Shown here piece by piece: positions 1 through 5,123 of a stretch of 8,155 nt of DNA (position 1 is the first letter of the stretch; each line of letters begins with the position of its first letter). Source of the stretch: an uncultured Bacilli bacterium. GTDB taxonomy: Bacteria; Bacillota_I; Bacilli_A; RF39; UBA660. The translations under genes were made by a program, and so were the position numbers. The DNA lies in contig CAKOMI010000047.1 of assembly GCA_934096605.1 (NCBI GenBank), positions 1-8,155 of the forward strand, in the 5' to 3' direction. Below the pieces are notes generated by a model, which was not told the origin of the DNA, made no database searches, and worked only from the letters and a program-made list of their open reading frames with translations.

Positions 1-10
1 TAAAATAAAA

Positions 11-49
11 TTTGTTCAAGTTTTCATCACTATGTGTGCCTTGAACAAA
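11..49. repeat. Perfect 10-bp inverted repeat upstream of the RhuM-like gene
   Basis: TTTGTTCAAG at 11-20 is the exact reverse complement of CTTGAACAAA at 40-49, with 19 bases between. It ends 22 bases before the start codon at 72, just ahead of the ribosome site GAGAGG (61-66). It is not followed by a T-run, so it does not look like a terminator. An operator or a leader hairpin are the plausible roles; neither is shown by the sequence alone. Confidence 0.5.
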
Positions 50-71
50 GTGAAAGGAATGAGAGGTTAAT

Positions 72-425
72 ATGAAAGATGAAACAGTATGGCTAAATCG
101 TAAACAGTTAGCTACGCTGTTTGCTAGAGATATTAAAACAATAGGCAAACATATTAATAATGCTTTAAATGAAGAACTAGATAATTCAGTTGTCGCAAAA
201 TTTGCGACAACTGCAAACGATGGTAAAACTTATCAAGTAGAATATTATAATTTAGATATGATAATAAGTGTTGGATGTCGTGTTAAAAGTCAAAATGGTG
301 TTATTTTTAGAAAATGGGCAAATAAGGCATTAAAAGATTATATGATGAATTATCAGAGATCCATGATAATATTTATTGAAAAATTGATTAAAAAAGACCT
401 GCGTTTTGGTGTGAACCCTATTTAG
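72..425 (+). pseudogene. RhuM-family protein, 5' part only, truncated by an insertion sequence
   Basis: The 117-residue product matches the N-terminal domain of the Virulence_RhuM family as I know it: a helix-turn-helix-like segment at about residues 8-32 (LNRKQLATLF...KTIGKHINNAL), then SVVAKFATTA at 39-48, then YNLDMIISVG at 59-68 and FRKWANKALKDY at 79-90. C69 stands where the family usually has Tyr (GYRV). Full-length members are roughly 330 residues, so about two thirds is missing. Family resemblance weakens after residue 92, and the last residues (GVNPI) are encoded by what looks like the tip of an IS3-family element. The ATG at 72 is preceded by GAGAGG and by an in-frame TGA at 60-62, so it is the only credible start. 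RhuM proteins are presumed DNA-binding and occur in mobile and pathogenicity islands; their biochemical role is poorly known. This copy is probably non-functional, although a short DNA-binding fragment could still be made. Confidence 0.75.
187..213. repeat. Perfect 13-bp palindrome inside the RhuM-like coding region
   Basis: CAGTTGTCGCAAA (187-199) and its exact reverse complement TTTGCGACAACTG (201-213) are separated by a single A at 200. The palindrome encodes most of the SVVAKFATTA segment (residues 39-48). It contains CG dinucleotides and is less AT-rich than its surroundings. It could form a cruciform, act as an intragenic operator, or be a by-product of conserved codons. Confidence 0.9.
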
Positions 426-452
426 GAGACATTATAAAAAAAGACTTATATT

Positions 453-481
453 AAAAAGAGAAAAGTTATTTTTCTCTTTTT
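453..481. terminator. AT-rich hairpin at the 3' end of the transposase remnant
   Basis: AAAAAGAGAAAA (453-464) and TTTTCTCTTTTT (470-481) form a perfect 12-bp stem with a 5-base loop that carries the transposase stop codon (466-468). The stem is nearly symmetric in function: T-rich sequence follows on both strands, so it could stop transcripts from either side. With only two G/C pairs it is a weak terminator candidate. Confidence 0.4.
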
Positions 482-1086
482 GTGTAAGTTTTTCTCTTTT
501 TCTTGATTTTTGACTTTAGTCTTGTAGTATTGTAAAATAATATCCATTCTTCTACAAGTTGAATATATTCTTGTAAAGATGTAATATTATTATTGTACAA
601 AGTTTCCTTTTTTAGAAGAGCATGCCAGCTTTCTATTGGCAAATCATCTATTGGAGTTCCTTTTCTTGACATAGAAATCTGTATTCCATTTGATTCACAA
701 ATGGCTTTGTACTCATAAGATGTATATTAGAAACCTTGATCACTATGAATGATTAGGCCATGTACATCTTTTTCCTTATCTAAAGCTTCATTTAAAGTAT
801 CCATAACAAGTTTATTATCATTATGTTTGGATATTTTATAAGCAACTACATGTCTGTCATATAAATCAATTATTGTAGATAAATAAGCTCTAGAACCTTT
901 AAATATTAAATATGTTACATCTGTATCCCACACTTTATTTAATGCACCAGTAGTAAAATTTCTATTTAATAAATTTGGTTTAATATTATCTTCTATTCTT
1001 TCATTCTTATTTTTCTTCTTTGATTTTCTTATATATTCAGCCATTAAATTATATTTTTTCAGTAATATTAAAATCCGCTTGTCTTG
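466..1086 (-). pseudogene. IS3-family transposase OrfB, N-truncated with one in-frame stop
   Basis: The rve (DDE integrase) domain of an IS150-type transposase is readable in one frame across the whole segment. It starts in the sequence KRILILLKKYNLMAEYIRK, continues through NIKPNLLNRNF, the first catalytic Asp region (VWDTDVTYLIF) and the second (IHSDQGF), then SRKGTPIDDLPIES, which carries the catalytic Glu, and ends at the YNTTRLKSK tail. A single TAA at 727-729 follows HSDQGF. The family normally has Gln there (HSDQGFQY), so a CAA-to-TAA change explains it; the next 18 codons (YTSYEYKAICESNGIQIS) carry on in the same frame without damage. The N-terminal HTH_21 part, about 80 to 90 residues, is missing, and an in-frame TAA lies at 1087-1089. 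Inactive on two counts. No other gene here suggests TAA is read as Gln: the surface protein ends with two TAA codons in a row. Confidence 0.85.
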
Positions 1087-2197
1087 TTAGGGAATTAAAA
1101 CTGTTTATAAATTCATAACTGAAATCACTTAAATCTAATATATTAACATTGAACAGTTCTAATATATTTTGAAATGATAAGTATTTAGCGTTTTCTAGAT
1201 ATTTCCGGTAAAAATCTATTTTTTGTTCATCACTTAAATTCATATTATTAAATTTTTCTACTAAGCACCAGGCATAAATAAATCTGCTTTCATTAGACAA
1301 GTGTCTACCATTCTTTAAATCATAGTTATCTTCTAAAAAATTATGTGTTAAACTATCACTTGGATAATATTCATCAATAAATCTATTTATTCTTAAAATA
1401 ATAGTTTCTGGTTTTAATTTTGTTTTTTGAGCAATGTCATTAATAAGTTTTGAATCTATTTTTTTGACTTTTCTATTTTTCATTAGTTTTTTAAATTCAA
1501 GTTCATCAATTGCTCTATATGATAGAAAAATAATATTTTCAAGTTTATTATATTTAATATTATTAATATCATTTTTATCTAGAAAATGAATATCGCTCTT
1601 TATACTTTTTTCTTTTACTTGTAAGTTATTTTTTCTTAAATATTCTAAAAACAATTGTTCTGTTAAAAGAGACTCAACCTCATTAAATAAATCTACTTTG
1701 TTATTATTACAAATGTTACCATAATCGTCTGTTGCCGCGATAGCGTGGCTTATTTCATGCGCTAGACTTATTAGTGATTTTAAATCGCTTTTATAATAAA
1801 AGTTTATCCCATCTTTATTTATGAAAGACCTTTGGTTATCATTTGGTTTAGTGTCATCGTATTTGTTAAATGTAGTTTTTGTTAAAATATACGTGATTTT
1901 ATCTGTTAATTTGGGGTTTATATCAGTAAAAAAACTTATAACAATTTTTTTCATTTGTTCTATATTAATATTGGGTATTTCGTAATCAATAAAGTTATTT
2001 AGGCCTATTTGTTCATGACAAATATTAGTTACTATATCATGAGATATTTTTAGTAAAATATCACTTTCTAATAATCTTATTTTATTATTATTTGATTTTA
2101 ATTCATATGATTGCTCGTAATTCCAATGTTTATTTCTTTTTACAAATTGATATTTATAATCTAACCAATTTATTTGTTCATTTAAATTCTTATTCAT
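1049..2197 (-). CDS. M3-like HExxH zinc metallopeptidase-like protein, probable partner of the XRE regulator
   Basis: A 382-residue soluble protein with no signal peptide or membrane segment, so it should act in the cytoplasm. The key motif is SLAHEISHAI: H147, E148 and H151 form an HExxH zinc site. It is followed at 170-187 by LFNEVESLLTEQLFLEYL, whose E173 or E175 sits 26-28 residues after the first His, the spacing expected for the third ligand in M3 (oligoendopeptidase F-like) gluzincins. M3 enzymes are usually 550-600 residues, so this is a short relative or a separate family. The remainder is Lys/Asn-rich and I do not recognise it. The gene starts 23 bases after the XRE stop codon and has only a weak ribosome site (ATGAG), which suggests coupled translation. 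The layout recalls ImmR/ImmA, where the peptidase destroys the repressor. The last 12 or so residues (QADFNITEKI) overlap the insertion-sequence remnant in another frame, so the native C-terminus may have been replaced. Peptidase call about 0.75; regulator cleavage is inference. Confidence 0.75.
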   Translation of the reverse strand: MNKNLNEQINWLDYKYQFVKRNKHWNYEQSYELKSNNNKIRLLESDILLKISHDIVTNICHEQIGLNNFIDYEIPNINIEQMKKIVISFFTDINPKLTDKITYILTKTTFNKYDDTKPNDNQRSFINKDGINFYYKSDLKSLISLAHEISHAIAATDDYGNICNNNKVDLFNEVESLLTEQLFLEYLRKNNLQVKEKSIKSDIHFLDKNDINNIKYNKLENIIFLSYRAIDELEFKKLMKNRKVKKIDSKLINDIAQKTKLKPETIILRINRFIDEYYPSDSLTHNFLEDNYDLKNGRHLSNESRFIYAWCLVEKFNNMNLSDEQKIDFYRKYLENAKYLSFQNILELFNVNILDLSDFSYEFINSFNSLTRQADFNITEKI

Positions 2198-2220
2198 ACT
2201 TTTTGCTCATTTCATAAAAT

Positions 2221-2436
2221 TTATTGTTTATCGTTATTTTTATTAAGTACTTTTTTGACCTCTTTAGCTATTTCTTCATCAGTTAGATTTAAGGCTATAA
2301 CTATTTTAGCAAATGTATCTAGCAAGGGCATATTAAGGTTATTTTCAATTCTAAAAATAGTTTTTCGATCAATACTTGTAAGTTCTTCTAGTTTTTCTTG
2401 GGATAGTTTCTGTTTTAAACGATATTCTTTTAACAT
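2221..2436 (-). CDS. Small XRE/Cro-CI-type helix-turn-helix regulator
   Basis: A 71-residue protein that is almost entirely one HTH_3 domain: MLKEYRLKQKLSQEKLEELT followed by SIDRKTIFRIEN, the usual recognition helix and its 'I.RIE' signature, then LPLL-type helix 4 (MPLLDTFAKIVIALNL) and a short charged tail ending NKNNDKQ. It probably binds DNA as a repressor. I take the ATG at 2436 as the start because AGGTG (2443-2447) lies six bases upstream; a GTG three codons earlier falls within that ribosome site and is unlikely to be used. It is the first gene of a minus-strand pair with the metallopeptidase-like gene and is divergent from the surface-protein gene. The 99-base gap to that gene contains a duplicated 13-bp sequence that is the natural candidate for its operator. 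Confidence 0.88.
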   Translation of the reverse strand: MLKEYRLKQKLSQEKLEELTSIDRKTIFRIENNLNMPLLDTFAKIVIALNLTDEEIAKEVKKVLNKNNDKQ

Positions 2437-2453
2437 GTTATTCACCTATCAAA

Positions 2454-2462
2454 ATTGTAGCA
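2454..2462 (-). promoter_or_regulatory. Extended -10 promoter for the XRE/metallopeptidase pair
   Basis: On the minus strand TGC-TACAAT (TG at 2461-2462, TACAAT at 2454-2459) matches the extended -10 form. At the usual -35 distance there is only ATGCTT (2477-2482), which is poor, consistent with reliance on the TGn element. Transcription would start near 2447, giving a leader of only about 11 bases with the ribosome site AGGTG at its very 5' end. Confidence 0.5.
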
Positions 2463-2466
2463 ACCT

Positions 2467-2504
2467 TGCCCCATAAAAGCATTGACAAGTATGCCCCATA
2501 AAAG
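2467..2504. promoter_or_regulatory. Two direct copies of TGCCCCATAAAAG, candidate operators shared by divergent promoters
   Basis: The 13-mer TGCCCCATAAAAG occurs at 2467-2479 and 2492-2504, a 25-bp period, and I find no third copy in the window. The second copy lies between the -35 (2482-2487) and -10 (2506-2511) of the forward promoter. The first lies between the -10 (2454-2459) of the reverse promoter and its -35 position. A protein bound to both would block both promoters. The C4 run stands out in this AT-rich DNA. The XRE protein encoded next door is the obvious candidate ligand, although XRE operators are more often palindromic and this site is not. Confidence 0.7.
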
Positions 2505-2511
2505 GTATAAT
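2482..2511 (+). promoter_or_regulatory. Consensus sigma-A promoter of the surface-protein gene
   Basis: TTGACA (2482-2487) and TATAAT (2506-2511) are both perfect consensus hexamers, 18 bases apart. Transcription should start at about 2518, right after a seven-T run, leaving a leader of about 18 bases with AGGTGG (2525-2530) as ribosome site. Such a strong promoter with a repeat in its spacer is typical of a tightly repressed gene. Confidence 0.85.
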
Positions 2512-2535
2512 TTTTTTAGAAAATAGGTGGTTATA

Positions 2536-3897
2536 GTGCGGCTAGAGAGACTTAAAAATAATAAAAAGAAAATAATATATATTGTTTTTACTATTACTAT
2601 TATGATACTAGTTTTATTAGGACTACTTTTGTTTCAGAGCTATGCTGTGTTTATGGAAGAGAAACATTTTAATGTAATTAATGGGACTGTGAGTGATCCA
2701 GGAGACATATACTTTGCTTACTATGTTGATAATGAGATTACACGGAATATTCCTAGTAAGGGGAGTGGCTATACATTAGATACGGAAAAAAGTAATTGTA
2801 CGAATGGTGTTAGTATTTCATTTGATAATTATCATTATGCAGTAATAACTAATTATGAAAATTATAAAGCAAACGATTATACGAGAACGAGGTGTGATTT
2901 ATATTTTAAAAAATTGAATATATCTTTGGTAGATTATATAAAGGAATTAAGTGTCTATGATAATACAAATTTAGATTATGATGGTACTAGCGATAATAAT
3001 TTAAGATATATCGGTGCTAATCCCAATAATTATGTTAGTGTGGATGGTGAGTTGTGGCGTATCATAGGAGTTATGAATAACATAGATGATGGAACCGGTA
3101 AGAAGGAGACACGCATAAAATTAGTTAAAAATGAGAGTATTGGTGAATATTCATGGGATAGTAGTGATTCTAGTGTAAATTCGGGCTATGGCATAAATGA
3201 ATGGAGTCAGGCTGATTTAATGAAATTATTAAATGATGGATATGAAAATGAAAATGTTAATAATTCTTTATATTGGAATAATCAAAGTGGTGCTTGTTAT
3301 GATGCAAAATTAAATGATGGCACACTATGTGATTTTACTACAAGCGGTATTAAAAAAGAATTAAAACAATTGATAGCTAATGCTGTGTGGAATACAGGTA
3401 GTAATGGTAGTCAGATTTCTTGGAATGGTTTAGATAGTTATGATTTTTATCAGATGGAAAGAAGTAGTAATACTGGTAAGATATGTACAAGTGGAATGTG
3501 GTGCACTAATGATACTGTGGCAAGAACAACGACATGGACAGGCAAGATTGCTTTAATGTATCCAAGTGATTACGGATATTCCACTACTGGTCAAGATAAT
3601 ATAAGCTCTGAAATGTGTAGAAGAACATTACTAAGTGAAGGCAATTATGATAAATATTCTCTTTGTTATGAAAATAGTTGGATTTATTTACTGGGAAGAA
3701 AATGGTTTTTAACACCTTTAGCTGTTGCTAATCGTTCAGACACTGTTTATTTTGAAAATAATGAAAATGGTACAGTTCATATGGGTACTGCGGCTGCAAG
3801 TGTTGGTGTTTTTCCTACTGTTTATTTAAAGGCAAATGTAAAAGTTGTGTCTGGTGATGGGACACATGAAAATCCATACTATTTATCAGAAAAATAA
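2536..3897 (+). CDS. Membrane-anchored extracellular protein, DUF6273-like
   Basis: A 453-residue protein with a short basic N-terminus (MRLERLKNNKKK), one membrane helix at about 13-33 and then a long exported part, so it is predicted to be anchored with its C-terminus outside. It follows a pattern I know from gut Firmicutes surface proteins: SYAVF right after the helix, NVINGTVSDPGDIYFAYYVD, RYIGANPNNYVSVDGELWRIIG (about 157-178), GINEWSQADLMKLLN, GKIALMYPSDYGYSTTG (about 336-352), and a closing VYLKANVKVVSGDGTHENPYYL. Its molecular function is not known to me; binding or adhesion outside the cell is a guess. Eight Cys (88, 120, 254, 265, 317, 323, 361, 377) lie in the exported part and could form four disulfides. 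I choose the GTG at 2536 because AGGTGG lies five bases upstream; the GTG at 2527 lies inside that ribosome site. The gene is monocistronic: own strong promoter, own terminator. Its regulation probably depends on the repeats in the divergent control region. Confidence 0.85.
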   Translation: MRLERLKNNKKKIIYIVFTITIMILVLLGLLLFQSYAVFMEEKHFNVINGTVSDPGDIYFAYYVDNEITRNIPSKGSGYTLDTEKSNCTNGVSISFDNYHYAVITNYENYKANDYTRTRCDLYFKKLNISLVDYIKELSVYDNTNLDYDGTSDNNLRYIGANPNNYVSVDGELWRIIGVMNNIDDGTGKKETRIKLVKNESIGEYSWDSSDSSVNSGYGINEWSQADLMKLLNDGYENENVNNSLYWNNQSGACYDAKLNDGTLCDFTTSGIKKELKQLIANAVWNTGSNGSQISWNGLDSYDFYQMERSSNTGKICTSGMWCTNDTVARTTTWTGKIALMYPSDYGYSTTGQDNISSEMCRRTLLSEGNYDKYSLCYENSWIYLLGRKWFLTPLAVANRSDTVYFENNENGTVHMGTAAASVGVFPTVYLKANVKVVSGDGTHENPYYLSEK

Positions 3898-3908
3898 TAA
3901 AAAATAGG

Positions 3909-3965
3909 AGTTATCGACCACTTTTGGGGTTCAAAGTGATAAAAGTGGTCGATAACTTGTTTTTT
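3909..3965 (+). terminator. Strong Rho-independent terminator after the surface-protein gene
   Basis: A perfect 17-bp stem is formed by 3909-3925 (AGTTATCGACCACTTTT) and 3941-3957, with a 15-base loop, followed by a T-rich run at 3958-3965. It begins 12 bases after the stop codon. A smaller alternative hairpin is possible inside it: CACTTT (3919-3924) with AAAGTG (3933-3938). Confidence 0.9.
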
Positions 3966-3999
3966 CTTGTTAAATTTAATGACTTATTGTTTCTTTTTC

Positions 4000-4042
4000 T
4001 GTTTTTCTTTTGCAATTTCTTGTATAATAAGCATATAAGGAG
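4000..4042 (+). promoter_or_regulatory. Promoter and ribosome site of the polysaccharide operon
   Basis: TATAAT (4023-4028) is a perfect -10 directly preceded by TG; the -35 at 17 bases is weak (TGTTTT, 4000-4005). The ribosome site AAGGAG (4037-4042) is strong but 13 bases from the ATG at 4056, longer than usual. The strong terminator upstream makes a local promoter necessary. Confidence 0.55.
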
Positions 4043-4055
4043 TGAATTTTAAACT

Positions 4056-5123
4056 ATGAAATTAGAAGTAACATTAACAAATATTTTATTAATGATTGGC
4101 GTAACGTTTTTCTTAAGTTTGATTTTTGTACCTGTATGTAAAAAAATTGCTTTTCATATTGGGGCTGTTGATTATCCAAATCAAAGAAGATTAAACAAAG
4201 TACCAATGCCTACGATTGGGGGACTAGGGATATTTTTATCCTTTCTAATTGGCTATATGTTTTTTGGACGTGGTAGTACAACTATGATATCTATTTTAAT
4301 AGCCAGTTTTATTATTATCTTAACAGGATTAATTGATGATATAAAACCAATTTCAGCTAAGTATCAATTAGTTGGGCAAATACTTGCCATATGTACAATT
4401 ATCTTTTATGGTCAGGTAACAATTGATAACTTTACAATTTTAGGTGTGCATTTAATTTTTCCAGCACCACTTAATTATTTAGTGACAATAATATTTATGT
4501 TAGGAATAATAAATGCGATTGACTTATCTGATGGTATGGATGGTTTATGTGGGGGAATAAGTGTTATATATTTTATTACGGTAACTGTTATTGCAGTGTT
4601 ACTTGGTATGGCTGGTAATATTGATACAACTATTTCGATTTTAATGATCGGGGCTATACTAGGATTTTTAGTATATAATTTTCCACCAGCCAAAGTTTAT
4701 ATGGGCGATACGGGCAGTAATTTTGTTGGGCTTATGATAGCTGTGACGGCCTTATATGGTTTTAAACTTGCTACATTTACTAGTTTATTAATTCCCCTTG
4801 CTATTCTTGGATCACCAATTATCGACGTCTTGTTTTCAATTATAAGAAGAGGACTTAAAAAGAAAAATCCTTTTACAACACCTGATAAAGAACATTTGCA
4901 TCATCAATTATTAAAAATGAAATTCTCAACAAGAGTATCTGTATTCTTAATATATATCATTAATTTATTATTTTCATCAGTATCAATTTTATATGCTTTA
5001 GGTGATATTAGTTATGCTGTTATTCTTTATGTAGCTTTGATGATTGTATTTTTATTTATAGTTTTAAAAACTGATATCTTATTTCCGAAAAGAAAGAGTG
5101 ATAATAGTGAAAGAGAAGATTAA
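4056..5123 (+). CDS. tagO: Undecaprenyl-phosphate N-acetylhexosamine-1-phosphate transferase (TagO/WecA type)
   Basis: A 355-residue polytopic membrane protein of the MraY/WecA/TagO family, of normal length. The family transfers a sugar-1-phosphate, usually GlcNAc-1-P from UDP-GlcNAc, to undecaprenyl phosphate at the cytoplasmic face of the membrane, the first step of wall teichoic acid or other lipid-linked glycans. Diagnostic motifs are all present: DYPNQRRLNKVPMPTIGG (39-56), the Mg-binding LIDD with D94 and D95, NAIDLSDGMDGL (153-164, with D159 and D162), YMGDTGSNF (215-223, D218), and the HLHH loop (280-283), which points to the TagO/WecA branch rather than MraY. IDLSDG in place of the usual INLxDG is a small departure. 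Start at the ATG at 4056. It overlaps the next gene by 17 bases, so the two are translated together. The glycan made here (teichoic acid or capsule) cannot be told from the sequence. Confidence 0.92.
   Translation: MKLEVTLTNILLMIGVTFFLSLIFVPVCKKIAFHIGAVDYPNQRRLNKVPMPTIGGLGIFLSFLIGYMFFGRGSTTMISILIASFIIILTGLIDDIKPISAKYQLVGQILAICTIIFYGQVTIDNFTILGVHLIFPAPLNYLVTIIFMLGIINAIDLSDGMDGLCGGISVIYFITVTVIAVLLGMAGNIDTTISILMIGAILGFLVYNFPPAKVYMGDTGSNFVGLMIAVTALYGFKLATFTSLLIPLAILGSPIIDVLFSIIRRGLKKKNPFTTPDKEHLHHQLLKMKFSTRVSVFLIYIINLLFSSVSILYALGDISYAVILYVALMIVFLFIVLKTDILFPKRKSDNSERED

Larger units (their letters stand above)
407..1086 (-). mobile_element. Remnant of an IS3-family (IS150-like) insertion sequence
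   Basis: The element is recognised from its transposase fragment (466-1086, minus strand) and from a TGTGAACCC tip at 410-418, which resembles IS150-group inverted-repeat ends as I recall them. The tip coincides with the point where the RhuM-like reading frame loses family similarity, which fits insertion into that gene; the exact end lies between about 400 and 412. orfA, the N-terminal part of orfB and the other inverted repeat are absent. The remnant stops near 1075-1086 inside the 3' end of the neighbouring peptidase gene, so a deletion has joined the two. No target duplication can be seen because one end is gone. Confidence 0.7.

Noticed and set aside
2255..2476. Forward open frame of 73 codons across the XRE gene
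   Set aside because: It is antisense to a well-supported HTH gene and crosses the divergent promoter region; no ribosome site and no recognisable protein.
3926..3957. The minus strand at 3933-3926 reads TGAACCCC, continuing AAAAGTGG, like an IS3-family tip, possibly the partner of the tip at 410
   Set aside because: Only the first seven bases agree with the tip at 410, there is no target duplication, and the sequence is fully explained by the 17-bp terminator stem. A 3.5-kb element with cargo between the two is not supported.
4475..4693. Reverse open frame of 72 codons within the TagO-like gene
   Set aside because: Shadow frame antisense to conserved transferase motifs; no ribosome site or family resemblance.
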